Origin: Agromyces allii
GTDB lineage: Bacteria; Actinomycetota; Actinomycetes; Actinomycetales; Microbacteriaceae
DNA: 64,000 bases
Assembly: GCF_009749385.1 (NCBI RefSeq)
Contig: NZ_WBIN01000004.1
Coordinates: 1-64,000, forward strand
Direction of reading: 5' to 3'
The notes beneath the pieces are model-generated. The model was not told where the DNA came from. It searched no databases and saw only the letters and a list, made by a program, of their open reading frames with translations. The position numbers and the translations under genes were made by a program. The stretch's first letter is position 1; every line of letters starts with the position of its first letter. Shown piece after piece: positions 29,518-39,387 of this stretch.

Positions 29518-30221
29518 GCGGCGATGCTGTGACCGGCGGCGCTGCGACCGGCGGTGAGGCGAACGCCGGTGCCGGCCCGAGCAGCGACGGCGCAGCCGGC
29601 GGCATCCGTCTCCTGATCGCCGACGACCACCCCGTCGTGCGCGCCGGGGTGCGCGCCATGCTGGAGGCCGAACCCGACCTCGTGGTCGTCGCCGACGTCG
29701 ACCGGGCCGATGCCGCGGTGCGGCGTGCGAACGAGGGCGGCGTCGACGTCGTGCTCATGGACCTGCAGTTCCCGTCGGACATGCAGGGCGCGGAGGCGAC
29801 GCGTCACATCCGCTCGCAGGCGGATGCCCCCCGCGTGCTCGTGCTCACCAACTACGACACCGACGCCGACATCCTGAGCGCGATCGAGGCCGGGGCGAGC
29901 GGATACCTGCTGAAGGACTCGCCGCCGACCGAGCTCGTCGCCGCGATCAGGGCCGCCGCGACCGGCGAGCCCGCGTTCGCGCCCGGCGTCTCGTCGCGCC
30001 TCGACGCGAACGGCGGCCTCGAGCGCCTGACGGGCCGCGAGGCCGAGGTGCTGGGCCTCGTGGCGAGCGGCTACACGAACCGCGAGATCGGCAAGGCGCT
30101 CTTCCTCAGCGAGGCCACCGTGAAGTCGCACCTCGTGCACATCTTCGCCAAACTGGAGGTGGGTTCGCGCACGGCCGCCGTCGCGCGGGCCCGCGATCTC
30201 GGCATCATCCGCTCGAACTGA
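29514..30221 (+). CDS. NarL/FixJ-type response regulator
   Basis: 235-residue regulator with a Gly/Ala-rich N-terminal extension of ~30 residues, then a receiver domain (IRLLIADDHPVVRAG, phosphoacceptor Asp in VVLMDLQFP, LVLTNYD, GYLLKDS) and a LuxR-type HTH (LTGREAEVLGLVASGYTNREIGKALFLSEATVKSHLVHIFAKLEVGSRTAAV). The extension might be an artefact of start choice, but GTG 29514 overlaps the kinase stop and fits the coupling pattern here. No target can be named. Confidence 0.92.
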   Translation: MSGDAVTGGAATGGEANAGAGPSSDGAAGGIRLLIADDHPVVRAGVRAMLEAEPDLVVVADVDRADAAVRRANEGGVDVVLMDLQFPSDMQGAEATRHIRSQADAPRVLVLTNYDTDADILSAIEAGASGYLLKDSPPTELVAAIRAAATGEPAFAPGVSSRLDANGGLERLTGREAEVLGLVASGYTNREIGKALFLSEATVKSHLVHIFAKLEVGSRTAAVARARDLGIIRSN

Positions 30222-30251
30222 CCGGGGCGAGCGGATGCCGCGGCCACCGCA

Positions 30252-30281
30252 TTGGTGCCATGCGCTCGTTGCTGGTATCGT
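30252..30281 (+). promoter_or_regulatory. Possible promoter of rpsT
   Basis: TTGGTG (30252-30257), 18 bases, TATCGT (30276-30281), about 100 bases before the rpsT start. The leader after it shows no clear structure. Confidence 0.4.
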
Positions 30282-30389
30282 TGTCTGTTGGCTTGCGTGT
30301 GGGTCCCACCCCGCACGATTCGCCGCGCGAGGCCCCTCTACCTTCGCTCGGCACATCCGGTACCCGCACAAGAACGAAAGACGAACCAC

Positions 30390-30650
30390 GTGGCAAACAT
30401 CAAGTCGCAGATCAAGCGCATCAAGACGAACCTGAAGGCTCAGGAGCGCAACAAGGCGGTCAAGAGCCAGGTCAAGAGCGCCGTCCGCGCCGCTCGCGAG
30501 GCCATCGCAACGGGTGACAAGGACAAGGCCATCGCCGCCGTCCGCGTCGCCGGTCGCAAGCTCGACAAGGCCGCCAGCAAGGGCGTCATCCACAAGAACC
30601 AGGCCGCGAACCGCAAGTCGGCCATCGCGAAGCAGGCCGCCGCGCTGTAA
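30390..30650 (+). CDS. rpsT: 30S ribosomal protein S20
   Basis: 86-residue primary 16S rRNA-binding protein of the small subunit. The sequence [22 protein letters not shown]...[20 protein letters not shown] is characteristic. The start is a GTG at 30390 read as Met, with GAAAG upstream. Monocistronic, followed at once by a strong terminator; convergent with holA. Confidence 0.97.
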   Translation: MANIKSQIKRIKTNLKAQERNKAVKSQVKSAVRAAREAIATGDKDKAIAAVRVAGRKLDKAASKGVIHKNQAANRKSAIAKQAAAL

Positions 30651-30667
30651 AGCACGACGTCTGATCG

Positions 30668-30700
30668 AACGCCCCGCACGAGTCGTGCGGGGCGTTCGTC
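30668..30700. terminator. Rho-independent-type terminator after rpsT
   Basis: Arms AACGCCCCGCAC and GTGCGGGGCGTT close a short loop (30668-30696), followed by a modest T-rich tail. It can serve rpsT and the convergent holA operon. Confidence 0.85.
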
Positions 30701-30806
30701 GTTTCAGCGGCGACGTCCGGTCGTATCGGGTTCGCGGCTCGAGAGTTGCGACGACGCCTCGGACCGCCCGGCTCCACGACCGGACGATGCGGGGGCGGCG
30801 GCCCGG

Positions 30807-31850
30807 CTAGACGACGCTGCGACCGCGGGAGGCGATGACGCCGACGAGTCGCTCGAGCGCGAACACGGGGTCGCGCTCGGCGCCCTTGACCGCGGCGTCG
30901 GTACGTGCCAGCTGCACGATGGCCTGCTGGAGGCCCTCGTCGGTCCAGCCGGCGAGGTCGCGCCGTGCGCGGTCGACCTGCCACGGCGCGAGCCCGAGCG
31001 AGGAGGCGACGCCGGAGCCACCGCCGCGAACGCCCGAGACCTTCGCCATCGTGCGGATCTTCATCGCGAACGCGGCGACCATGGGCACGGGGTCGGCGCC
31101 GCTGTCGAGCGCGTGCCGCAGAGCCACGAGCGCGTCGCCGTGGCGGCCGGCGATCGCCGCGTCGGCGACCTCGAACGCATTCGTCTCGACGCGACCGCCG
31201 TAGTACTTCGCGACCACGGCCTCGGTGATGTCGCCGGAGGCGTCGGCGAGGAGCTGCCGACACGCGGCATCGAGCTCGGCGAGATCGTCGCTGAACGCCG
31301 CGACGAGCGCACGCAGGGCCCTCGGGGCGATCGACCGGCCGGCGGCGCGGATCTCGGTCTGCACGAACTCCTGCTTGTCGGACTCGCGCTTGAGCTCGGC
31401 GCAGACGATCTCGATGGCCTCGCCGTCGCCCGACCGGATGGCGTCGAGCATCTTCTTGCCGCGCACCCCGCCGCGGTGGCGCACGACGACCGTGGTCGAC
31501 TCGGTCGGCTGGCCGACGAAGTCGACCATGTCGAGGATGAGGTCGTCGGTCGCCTTCTCGGCGCCGTCGATGCGGATGAGCCTGGCCTCGCCGAAGAGCG
31601 ACGGGCTCGCGAGCGTCAGGAGCTCGCCGCGCTGATAGGCGTCGCCCGAGATCTCGCTGACCTCGAGGTCGGGGTCTTCGGCCCGGAGCACCTCGCGGAG
31701 CCGGGTCGAGGCGCGCTCGGCCAGCACGTCTTCGGGGCCCGAGATGAGCACGATCGGCGCCGGTCGAACCTGGTTGTACGCCAACTGCGGGATCGCCGCC
31801 GCCTTGGCGCGCGCGTTGCCGCGTGCTGCGCCTGAGGATCGAGCTGCCAC
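30807..31850 (-). CDS. holA: DNA polymerase III subunit delta
   Basis: Clamp-loader subunit that opens the sliding clamp. The 347-residue protein has VRPAPIVLISGPEDVLAERA near residue 30, the position of the degenerate P-loop region, and the AAA+ lid and collar of the delta family (KKMLDAIRSGDGEAIEIVCAELKRESDKQEFVQ..., then VDRARRDLAGWTDEGLQQAIVQLARTDAAVKG, typical of the C-terminal collar). GTG 31850 follows GGGAGG. The gene is third after comEA and comEC, the usual arrangement in actinobacteria. Confidence 0.93.
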   Translation of the reverse strand: MAARSSGAARGNARAKAAAIPQLAYNQVRPAPIVLISGPEDVLAERASTRLREVLRAEDPDLEVSEISGDAYQRGELLTLASPSLFGEARLIRIDGAEKATDDLILDMVDFVGQPTESTTVVVRHRGGVRGKKMLDAIRSGDGEAIEIVCAELKRESDKQEFVQTEIRAAGRSIAPRALRALVAAFSDDLAELDAACRQLLADASGDITEAVVAKYYGGRVETNAFEVADAAIAGRHGDALVALRHALDSGADPVPMVAAFAMKIRTMAKVSGVRGGGSGVASSLGLAPWQVDRARRDLAGWTDEGLQQAIVQLARTDAAVKGAERDPVFALERLVGVIASRGRSVV

Positions 31851-31873
31851 GGCACCTCCCTTTCCGTTCAAGT

Positions 31874-34291
31874 CTACGGTCGAGGTGCGACATCGCCCGC
31901 GCTCCGCTCGGTCCAGAGACGGAACCCGCCGTCGCCGGTCGCGGTCAGGAGCGATGTGCCCGAGCGGTCGCTCCGCACGGGAACGGTGCCGAGCCGATCG
32001 AGCAGTTCGAGCAGGCGATCGGTGGGATGGCCGTACCCGTTGTCGGCGCCGACGCCGATGACGCCTACGGTCGCGGAGAGCGCCTCGTACAGCCGTTCGC
32101 TCTGGTCGGCCGAGCCGTGATGGGCGACCTTCACGAGGTCGACGCGGCCAGGCGCCGCATCCGCGAGCATGCGGGCCTGGGCCTCCTCGCCGAGGTCGCC
32201 GAGGAAGACCGCCCGCCCGATGCGCCCCTCGAGCTCGAGCACGACGCTCGCGTCGTTGCCGGGCGCCGTTCGGGCAGGCGGCCACAGCACGCTCCAGCGC
32301 GAGTCGCCGAGCACGCCACGCCGGCCGGACGCGACCTCCACGGCGTCGGCACCGCCCGCGATCAGCGGGTCGAGCACCCGCGAGGAGCGTTCGTCGTCGA
32401 GCGGACCGTGCACCACGGTCTGCACCATGCCGACGACCGCGCCGCTCCCTGCGACGTGATCGGCATCCCAGTGGGTGAGCACGAGCAGGTCGATGCGCTC
32501 GACACCCAGGAACTCCAGGCACCGACCGAGCGCGGCCGGGTCGGGTCCGGTGTCGAAGAGCGCCGTCGACCCCTCGGAGCGCACGAGCACGGCGTCCCCT
32601 TGGCCGACGTCGCAGTTCGCGACATCCCACTCCCCCGGATGTGAGGCTCGCGCGACCACCGACGGCCCCGCGACGAGGCCGATCGGCACGGCGACGAGCA
32701 GCACGAGGACGACGGCCGCGACTCGGCGGAGTGTGCGACCGCCCCGGCGATCGAGGAGGAGCCAGAGCCCGACCGCGGTCGCGACGAGCAGCACGCACGC
32801 ACCCGGCGCGTCGGACAGCCACGGCAGTCGCCCGCCGGGAAGGCCCGAGGCGCCGTGCGCGACGAGCGCGATCCAGGAGGCGGGAACCCACGCGACCTGT
32901 AGAAGGGCGAACCCGACCGACGGCAGGATCGGCAGCAGGAGGCATCCGATCATGCCGACCACCGTGCCGACCGGCGCCGCGGGCGCGGCGAGCAGGTTCG
33001 CCGCGACCCCGTAGACGGCGATCGCCGGATCGAGCAGGATCAGCACGGGCTGGCACGCCACCTGGGCTGCGACGGGCACCGCGAGCACGATGGCGAGCGG
33101 CACCGGCATGACCTCGGCGAACCGCCGCGCCAACGGAGCCGCGAGCAGCAGCAGCCCGGCCGTGGCCGCCGCGGAGAGGGCGAACCCGTAGTCGCGGGCG
33201 AGCCAGGGATTCTGCACGAGCAGGAGCACGACGGCGACGGAGAGCGCGGAGGTGCCGCCCGCACGCCGCGACGAGGCGACGCCGACCAGGATCACGACCG
33301 CCATCGCCGCGGCCCGGATGACGCTCGCCTGCGGCGTCACGAGCACCACGAACCCGGCGAGGGCGACGAGCGCGACGACGACCCGGGAGCGGCGGCCGAG
33401 TCCGCACGCGGCCGCGAGGCCGAATGCGGCTGCCGTCACGATCGCGCAGTTCGCCCCGGAGACGGCCGTCAGGTGCGTCAGCGAACTCGCCTTCATCGCG
33501 GCATCGAGGTCGGCATCGACCGCGGAGGTGTCGCCGATCGCGAGTCCTGGCACGAGCGCGGCGCCATCGCCCTCGAGGCCGGCCGCGGCATCCGCGAAGC
33601 CGTGCCTGAGCCCCGAGGCCCACGCGAGCCACGGCGGCGGCCCTCCGACCGGATCGACGCGGTCGGGCGAGACGAGTCGGAACGCGGTCGATTCGCCGGC
33701 CGGAAGGCTCTGGGCGCGTGCCGCGAACGAGAGGCGCGTGCCCCATTCGACGTCGGTCGATGCGCTCAGCCCGACCGTGACCGGAACGTCGGCGGCCGCC
33801 ACCCCGTCGACGCTCACGAGCACCCCGTCGACGCGGACCATCGGCTCGTCGGCCGCCCAGACCGCAGCGCGCATCGGGCGGGGCGACGTGGTCGCCTCGA
33901 TCACGACGTCGACGGTGCTGCGGGCCCGCGCCGCCTCCGTCAACGGCGACCGCGCCCGCTCGGCGAGTCCGGCGGCAGCGGTCGTCGCCGCGAGGGCCGC
34001 GCACGCGAGCACGACCAGCGTGGTGGCAGCCACGGCGACGAGGAGTGCACGCCGTCGGCTGGACGTCGTGCGCGTGTCGCGACCGTCGCCGAGCGGTGTG
34101 TTCAGGGCTCTTCGCGCACTGCCGTGGCGGTCGAGCGTCGCCCAGCAGAGCAGGCCGGCGACGATGAACGCGAGCGCCCACAGCGAGGCCGCCGTCATCC
34201 ACCCGTCGATGCCGGCATCGGGCGCTCCGACGGCCGCCCACGCGGCAGCCCAGGTCGCGCACGCGGGCAGCAGCATCCGCAGGTCGTGCAC
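31874..34291 (-). CDS. comEC: ComEC/Rec2-family DNA-internalisation protein
   Basis: 805-residue competence channel. The N-terminal membrane part carries DUF4131-like segments (to ~120) and the Competence domain (~240-520) with HLTAVSGANCAIV, the family's signature. The C-terminal metallo-beta-lactamase-like domain (~575-805) has NCDVGQGDAVLV, LTHWDADHVAGS and VKVAHHGSAD, the metal-binding motifs of the proposed nuclease. GTG 34291 abuts the comEA stop. In competent bacteria this protein carries single-stranded DNA across the membrane; whether this organism is competent is unknown. Confidence 0.92.
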   Translation of the reverse strand: MHDLRMLLPACATWAAAWAAVGAPDAGIDGWMTAASLWALAFIVAGLLCWATLDRHGSARRALNTPLGDGRDTRTTSSRRRALLVAVAATTLVVLACAALAATTAAAGLAERARSPLTEAARARSTVDVVIEATTSPRPMRAAVWAADEPMVRVDGVLVSVDGVAAADVPVTVGLSASTDVEWGTRLSFAARAQSLPAGESTAFRLVSPDRVDPVGGPPPWLAWASGLRHGFADAAAGLEGDGAALVPGLAIGDTSAVDADLDAAMKASSLTHLTAVSGANCAIVTAAAFGLAAACGLGRRSRVVVALVALAGFVVLVTPQASVIRAAAMAVVILVGVASSRRAGGTSALSVAVVLLLVQNPWLARDYGFALSAAATAGLLLLAAPLARRFAEVMPVPLAIVLAVPVAAQVACQPVLILLDPAIAVYGVAANLLAAPAAPVGTVVGMIGCLLLPILPSVGFALLQVAWVPASWIALVAHGASGLPGGRLPWLSDAPGACVLLVATAVGLWLLLDRRGGRTLRRVAAVVLVLLVAVPIGLVAGPSVVARASHPGEWDVANCDVGQGDAVLVRSEGSTALFDTGPDPAALGRCLEFLGVERIDLLVLTHWDADHVAGSGAVVGMVQTVVHGPLDDERSSRVLDPLIAGGADAVEVASGRRGVLGDSRWSVLWPPARTAPGNDASVVLELEGRIGRAVFLGDLGEEAQARMLADAAPGRVDLVKVAHHGSADQSERLYEALSATVGVIGVGADNGYGHPTDRLLELLDRLGTVPVRSDRSGTSLLTATGDGGFRLWTERSAGDVAPRP

Positions 34292-35059
34292 TCAGAGCGC
34301 CACGAGCTCGGCGAGACCGGCGAACACGGCGTCGCCGATGCCGGTCACGTCCATCAACTGGTCGACGCTCGTGAAGGCGCCGTTCGCCTCGCGGTAGTCG
34401 AGGATGCGCTGCGCGAGTGCGGGGCCGATGCGCGGCAGCGTGTCGAGCTCCGCGACCCCCGCGGTGTTCAGGTGCACGAGGCCGTCGGATGCCGCAGCGC
34501 CCCCGCCCGCGCCACCACCGCCCGCACCCGCGCCACCGCCCGCCGCGGCCGCCGGCACCTCGCCGATCGCGAACACCCGGAGCTGCTCGCCGTCGACGAC
34601 CGGACGAGCGAGGTTCACCCCTGCGGGGTCGGCGTCGGCGGTGAACCCGCCGGCCGCGGCGACGGCGTCGACGACCCGCGCGCCCTGGTCGAGCTCGACG
34701 AGGCCGGGACTGGCGACCGCCCCGAGCACGTGCACGAGCAGCGGCAGCGGTTCGCCGACCGTGCCGTCGGCGGCGTCGGCACCGTTCGGGCCGTCGCCGC
34801 TCACGCCTCCGTTCGGCGAATCGGCCGAGCCGTTCGCACCCGACGGGCCACCAGACCCTCCGATGACCTCCTGCGCCCCGCCGCCGCCCGACGCGAACGA
34901 GACCACGGCCGCCAGCGCGACCGCCGCGACGAAGAGCACGACGGCCGCGCCGACGGCGATGCGCACGCGCGGTCCGGCGCGGCGCGCGGCGGGGTCGAGC
35001 GCATCGAGCGCATCACGCGGCACGGGTGCACTCGGAGCATCGAGCGGTTCAGCGGGCAT
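34292..35059 (-). CDS. comEA: ComEA-like DNA-binding protein
   Basis: 255-residue protein anchored by one N-terminal membrane segment (~31-55), followed by a Gly/Ser/Asn-rich linker, an SLBB domain (~105-165: LLVHVLGAVASPGLVELDQGARVVDAVAAAGGF), a Gly/Ala low-complexity spacer and a C-terminal helix-hairpin-helix DNA-binding domain (VHLNTAGVAELDTLPRIGPALAQRILDYRE). The order matches ComEA of Gram-positive bacteria. ATG 35059 is six bases after TAGCGT, so the operon start looks leaderless. Confidence 0.92.
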   Translation of the reverse strand: MPAEPLDAPSAPVPRDALDALDPAARRAGPRVRIAVGAAVVLFVAAVALAAVVSFASGGGGAQEVIGGSGGPSGANGSADSPNGGVSGDGPNGADAADGTVGEPLPLLVHVLGAVASPGLVELDQGARVVDAVAAAGGFTADADPAGVNLARPVVDGEQLRVFAIGEVPAAAAGGGAGAGGGGAGGGAAASDGLVHLNTAGVAELDTLPRIGPALAQRILDYREANGAFTSVDQLMDVTGIGDAVFAGLAELVAL

Positions 35060-35065
35060 GCCCGC

Positions 35066-35071
35066 ACGCTA
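35066..35071 (-). promoter_or_regulatory. Leaderless promoter -10 of comEA-comEC-holA
   Basis: TAGCGT on the minus strand, exactly six bases before the comEA ATG at 35059. Confidence 0.6.
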
Positions 35072-35091
35072 CGGCGACCCCGCAACGCCGA

Positions 35092-35123
35092 ACGGCCGGC
35101 CGGGCCGAAGCCCGACCGGCCGT
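35092..35123 (-). terminator. leuS terminator with UUCG loop
   Basis: Read on the minus strand, a 12-pair GC-rich stem (one G-U pair) closes a TTCG tetraloop at 35106-35109, the most stable RNA tetraloop. On the plus strand the same position would be a mismatch, so it is built for leuS transcripts. Confidence 0.75.
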
Positions 35124-35183
35124 CGCCGATGCCGCAGTGGGGAGGAGCGGTCATGCCGACCGGCCGACCCGTCGAACGCGGGG

Positions 35184-37751
35184 TCAGCCCTTGATCGCGA
35201 TGTTCACCAGGCGCGGTGCGCGCACGATCACGTTGACGATCTCGCTGTCGCCGATGGTGCGCACGACCGCGGCCGACGCGCGCGCGAGGGCCTCGAGCTC
35301 CTCGCCCGAGATCTTCGGGGAGACCTCGATGCGGTCGCGCACCTTGCCGTTGACCTGCACGATCGCCGTGACCGACTCCTCGACGAGGAGCGCCGGATCG
35401 GCCTTGCGCCACGGCACGAGGGCCACGGTCGGCTGGTAGCCGAGACGCTCCCACATGTCTTCGGCCGTGTACGGCGCGAACAGGTCGAGGATCATCGCGG
35501 TCACCTCGGCCGCCTCGCGCACCGCGGCGTCGCCCGCACCGGCACCCGAGTCGATGGCCTTGCGGGTCGCGTTCACGAGCTCCATGAGGCGCGCGACGAC
35601 CACGTTGAACTTGAACGCCTCGACGAGCCCGGGGGCATCGGCGAGCAGTCGGTGCGTGATGCGGCGGAGCGCGGCGTCGCCCGTCTTCCACTCGACGTCG
35701 GGGCTCGAGGTCACCTCGCCGGCGATGCGCCACGCACGGGCGAGGAACTTCGCCGCACCGGTCGGCGAGACATCCGCCCAGTCGATGTCGTCTTCGGGCG
35801 GGCCGGCGAACGCGAGCGTGACGCGCAGCGCGTCGGTGCCGTGCGCCTGCAGTTCGGACGCGAACTCGACGAGGTTGCCCTTCGACTTCGACATCTTCGA
35901 CCCGTCCATGAGCACCATGCCCTGGTTGAGCAGCGACGTGAACGGCTCGGTGAAGCTCAGGTAGCCCTCGTCGAAGAGCACCTTCGTGATGAAGCGCGAG
36001 TAGAGCAGGTGCAGGATCGCGTGCTCGACGCCGCCGACGTACTGGTCGACGGGCGCCCACTTCTCGGCCTCGGCCGGGTCGAAGGCGACGCCCTCGTCGG
36101 TCGGGTTGAGGTAGCGCAGGTAGTACCAGGAGCTGTCGACAAACGTGTCCATGGTGTCGGAGTCGCGACGCGCGGCCCCGCCGCACTTCGGGCACGCGAC
36201 GTTGACCCAGTCTTCGGCGGCACCCAGCGGGCTCGAGCCCTTGGGCTTCAGGTCGAGGCCCGCGGCGTCCGGAAGCCGCACCGGCAGCTCGCTGTCGGGC
36301 ACCGGCACCTCGCCGCAGTCGGTGCAGTGGATGATGGGGATGGGCGTGCCCCAGTAGCGCTGGCGCGAGATGAGCCAGTCGCGCAGGCGGTAGTTCTTGG
36401 CCGCACGGCCGAGGCCGCGGTGCTCGAGCAGGTCGACGACGCGGCGGATCGCGTTCGACTTCGAGAGGCCGTCGAGCGGGCCCGAGTTGATCAGGCGGCC
36501 CTCGCCGGTCAGCGCGACGCCCGTGTCGCCGGGGTTCAGCGGCGGCAGGTCGTCGGGCAGGTACGGCACGCCGTTCTCGTCGAGCGGGATCACGGGGATC
36601 ACACCGGTGACGGGCTGGTTCGTGTCGACGACGACGCGCACGGGCAGGTCGAACGCGCGGGCGAAGTCGAGGTCGCGCTGGTCGTGCGCGGGCACGGCCA
36701 TGATCGCGCCGTGACCGTAGTCGGCCAGCACGTAGTCGGCGGCCCAGATCGGCAGGCGCTCGCCGTTCACGGGGTTGATCGCGTGGCGGTCGAGGAACAC
36801 GCCGGTCTTCGGGCGGTCGGTCGCGAGGCGGTCGATGTCGCTCTCGGTGCGCACGGACTCGAGGTAGCCCTCGAAGCGCGCCTTGACCTCGTCGGATGCC
36901 CCGGCCGCGAGCTCTGCGGCGAGCTCGGAGTCGGGCGCCACGACCATGAAGGTCGCGCCGAACAGCGTGTCGGGTCGCGTGGTGAAGACCGGGATGCGCT
37001 CCTCGCGCCCCTCGATCTCGAACTCGACGTCGGCGCCGGCCGAGCGGCCGATCCAGTTGCGCTGCATCGAGATGACCTTCGACGGCCACGCGCCCTCGAG
37101 CTGGTTCAGGTCGTCGAGCAGGCGGTCGGCGTAGTCGGTGACGCGGAAGTACCACTGCGTGAGGGCCTTCTTGGTGACGACGGCGCCGCAGCGCTCGCAG
37201 TGCCCGTCGACGACCTGCTCGTTGGCGAGCACGGTCTGGTCGTTGGGGCACCAGTTGACCTGGCCCGCCTTGCGGTAGGCGATGCCCTTCTCGTAGAGCT
37301 TCAGGAAGAGCCACTGGTTCCAGCGGTAGTACTCGGGGTCGCTCGTGTGCAGTTCGCGCGACCAGTCGAACGACGGCGCGTACTGGCGGAACGAGCGCTT
37401 CTGCTGGTCGATGTTCTCGTAGGTCCAGGCGCGGGGGTCGACACCGCGCTTGATGGCCGCGTTCTCTGCGGGCAGCCCGAAGGAGTCCCACCCGATGGGG
37501 TGCAGCACGTCGAAGCCCTGGTGGCGCCAGTAGCGGGCCACGGTGTCGCCGTAGCCGAACGCCTCGGCGTGCCCCATGTGCAGGTCGCCGGAGGGGTACG
37601 GGAACATGTCGAGGATGTACTTGCGCGGCTTCGTGTCACCGGGGCGGCCTGCCGCGAACGGCTTCGACTCCTCCCACACCGGAAGCCACTTCGCCTGGAT
37701 GGAGGCGAAGTCGTATGCGCCGGGGTCGACCTCGTGCTGATCGTGTGCCAC
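35184..37751 (-). CDS. leuS: Leucyl-tRNA synthetase
   Basis: Class I aminoacyl-tRNA synthetase charging tRNA(Leu). The 855-residue protein has the HIGH-type motif [11 protein letters not shown] near residue 60, the CP1 editing domain (~230-420, with threonine-rich [17 protein letters not shown] and the [10 protein letters not shown] motif), a zinc-ribbon-type element ([28 protein letters not shown]), and KMSKSKGN (~570). GTG 37751 gives the usual short N-terminus; an in-frame GTG at 37817 is nine bases after a TAGGCT hexamer and would add 22 residues. No T-box or tRNA-like leader is seen. Confidence 0.95.
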   Translation of the reverse strand: MAHDQHEVDPGAYDFASIQAKWLPVWEESKPFAAGRPGDTKPRKYILDMFPYPSGDLHMGHAEAFGYGDTVARYWRHQGFDVLHPIGWDSFGLPAENAAIKRGVDPRAWTYENIDQQKRSFRQYAPSFDWSRELHTSDPEYYRWNQWLFLKLYEKGIAYRKAGQVNWCPNDQTVLANEQVVDGHCERCGAVVTKKALTQWYFRVTDYADRLLDDLNQLEGAWPSKVISMQRNWIGRSAGADVEFEIEGREERIPVFTTRPDTLFGATFMVVAPDSELAAELAAGASDEVKARFEGYLESVRTESDIDRLATDRPKTGVFLDRHAINPVNGERLPIWAADYVLADYGHGAIMAVPAHDQRDLDFARAFDLPVRVVVDTNQPVTGVIPVIPLDENGVPYLPDDLPPLNPGDTGVALTGEGRLINSGPLDGLSKSNAIRRVVDLLEHRGLGRAAKNYRLRDWLISRQRYWGTPIPIIHCTDCGEVPVPDSELPVRLPDAAGLDLKPKGSSPLGAAEDWVNVACPKCGGAARRDSDTMDTFVDSSWYYLRYLNPTDEGVAFDPAEAEKWAPVDQYVGGVEHAILHLLYSRFITKVLFDEGYLSFTEPFTSLLNQGMVLMDGSKMSKSKGNLVEFASELQAHGTDALRVTLAFAGPPEDDIDWADVSPTGAAKFLARAWRIAGEVTSSPDVEWKTGDAALRRITHRLLADAPGLVEAFKFNVVVARLMELVNATRKAIDSGAGAGDAAVREAAEVTAMILDLFAPYTAEDMWERLGYQPTVALVPWRKADPALLVEESVTAIVQVNGKVRDRIEVSPKISGEELEALARASAAVVRTIGDSEIVNVIVRAPRLVNIAIKG

Positions 37752-37826
37752 GTGACTCTCAATCGTGTCGATGCGGGGTTCACCGCACTGCTCAGGGCGC
37801 GCCAGACGTCGACGCACCGAGCATCA

Positions 37827-37832
37827 AGCCTA
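37827..37832 (-). promoter_or_regulatory. Candidate -10 of leuS
   Basis: TAGGCT on the minus strand, 44 bases after the pabB stop and about 75 bases before the preferred leuS start. Confidence 0.45.
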
Positions 37833-37875
37833 CTCACTCGGGCTGGGCGGCGGCCTCACCTGGAGCAGACGAGGA

Positions 37876-39375
37876 TCAGGCGCCCGTCGCGCCGAGCACG
37901 GCGAGCAGTGCGCGGGCCTTGATGCGGGTCTCCTCGACCTCCTCCTCGGCGATCGAGAGGGCGGTGATGCCGCCGCCCGTGCCGATCGAGGCGCCGTCGG
38001 GGCCGAGCACGATCGAGCGGATGACCATGGCCAGGTCGAGGCTGCCGTCGACGGCCAGATAGCCGAACGCACCGGAGTAGACGCCGCGGGGTCCGGCCTC
38101 GAGGCCGTGCAGGATCCGCATGGCGCTGTGCTTGGGCGTGCCCGTCATCGACCCCGCCGGGAACGCCGAGCGCACGGCATCGAGTGCGGTGAGCGGATGC
38201 CGCAGCCGGGCGCGCACGGTCGAGACGAGCTGGTGCACATGCGGGTACTCCTCGACGGCGAGCAGGCTCGGCACGCGCACGGTGCCGAGTTCGGCGATGC
38301 GCCCGAGGTCGTTGCGCATGAGGTCGACGATCATGAGGTTCTCGGCACGCTCCTTGTCGCTCTCGAGGAGCTCGCGTCGCAGCCGCCGGTCTTCGACGGG
38401 GTCGGCGTGCCGCGGGCGCGTGCCCTTCATGGGCTTCGTCGAGACGACGCCGTCGTGCGAGACGTGCAGGAACAGCTCGGGCGAGGCGCTGAGCAGCGCG
38501 TGCTCGCCGAACCGGAGGTAGCCGCCGTGGTGCGTCGGGCTCGAGGCCCGCAGTGCGAGGTAGGTGCTCGCCGGGTCGGGCGTCACGTCGACGTCGACGC
38601 GGTTCGTGAGGCAGAGCTGGTAGGCGTCGCCGCGGTGGATCGCCTGCTGGCACTCCCCGATGAGGCGCGAGTAGGTCGCGGCGTCGTGGCGCCAGCGCGC
38701 GGTCGGCGCGGGCGCCGGCGCCGACTGCGGATCGGGGCGAGCGGATGTCGGCGGCTCCGCCGGCACTGCGGGTGCGGATCCGGCGGGCCCGGCGCCAGCC
38801 CTGGCGCTCGCCCAGACCTCGGCGAGTTCGCGCGCCCAGGCCTCGGATGCGGCATCGCCGTCGTGATCGCCGTCGCGCTCGTCGCCGCCGAGCCACACGA
38901 GCGCCGCCGTGCGCGCCGCGTGGTCGAACACGACGGCCCGGTCGACCCAGAGGAACGCCGCGTCGGGCGTGTTCGTCTCGGCCGCAGGCACGCCGACGAG
39001 TCCGGCGCCCAGCTCGTAGCCGAACCACCCGTACCAGCCGAGCGGGCCGGACGGATCGGAACCCTCGGACTCCTCCGCGCGGTGCTCGGCGAGGCGCGCG
39101 CCCAGCGCATCGAACACGTCGTCGACCCCGGCGGCCCGCGTCAGCGTCGGGCGGTCGGAGGCCGCGGGCCAGGCGCTCGTGATCGTGCCGGCCGCGACAT
39201 CCGCCGTGAGCAGCTCGGAACCGGCGTGCGCCGCGGCGATCACGCTGATGCCGCTCGTGGCATCGGAGCCGCCGTCGAGCCACACCACGTGGGTGGATTC
39301 GGTGTGGTGCGCGCGGAAGAGCAGGTGCGGATCGGTCCACCCGTCGAGCCGGCGGCGTCGGATTCGGCGCGGCAT
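37876..39375 (-). CDS. pabB: Aminodeoxychorismate/anthranilate synthase component I (PabB-like)
   Basis: Chorismate-utilising enzyme, 499 residues. The N-terminal region holds GPLGWYGWFGYELG. The catalytic domain (~235-490) has YSRLIGECQQAIHRGDAYQLCLTNR, the STKPMKGTRPR loop, ENLMIVDLMRNDLGRIAELGTV, FPAGSMTGTPKHSAMRI and GAFGYLAVDGSLDLAMVIRSI. The KPMKGTRPR/PAGSMTGTPK pairing and context suggest 4-amino-4-deoxychorismate (folate) rather than tryptophan synthesis, though the families overlap. ATG 39375 lies six bases after TAGGCT, so it has its own leaderless promoter overlapping the cydC stop. No pabA or pabC is nearby. Confidence 0.88.
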   Translation of the reverse strand: MPRRIRRRRLDGWTDPHLLFRAHHTESTHVVWLDGGSDATSGISVIAAAHAGSELLTADVAAGTITSAWPAASDRPTLTRAAGVDDVFDALGARLAEHRAEESEGSDPSGPLGWYGWFGYELGAGLVGVPAAETNTPDAAFLWVDRAVVFDHAARTAALVWLGGDERDGDHDGDAASEAWARELAEVWASARAGAGPAGSAPAVPAEPPTSARPDPQSAPAPAPTARWRHDAATYSRLIGECQQAIHRGDAYQLCLTNRVDVDVTPDPASTYLALRASSPTHHGGYLRFGEHALLSASPELFLHVSHDGVVSTKPMKGTRPRHADPVEDRRLRRELLESDKERAENLMIVDLMRNDLGRIAELGTVRVPSLLAVEEYPHVHQLVSTVRARLRHPLTALDAVRSAFPAGSMTGTPKHSAMRILHGLEAGPRGVYSGAFGYLAVDGSLDLAMVIRSIVLGPDGASIGTGGGITALSIAEEEVEETRIKARALLAVLGATGA

Positions 39376-39381
39376 CCGTTC

Positions 39382-39387
39382 AGCCTA
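39382..39387 (-). promoter_or_regulatory. Leaderless promoter -10 of pabB
   Basis: TAGGCT on the minus strand, exactly six bases before the pabB ATG. Its TAG is the cydC stop codon, so the promoter is embedded in the end of cydC. Confidence 0.6.

Noticed and set aside
37752..37875. Possible T-box or leader peptide before leuS
   Set aside because: No T-box sequence, no specifier stem and no Leu-rich frame found; only a TAGGCT hexamer is supported.
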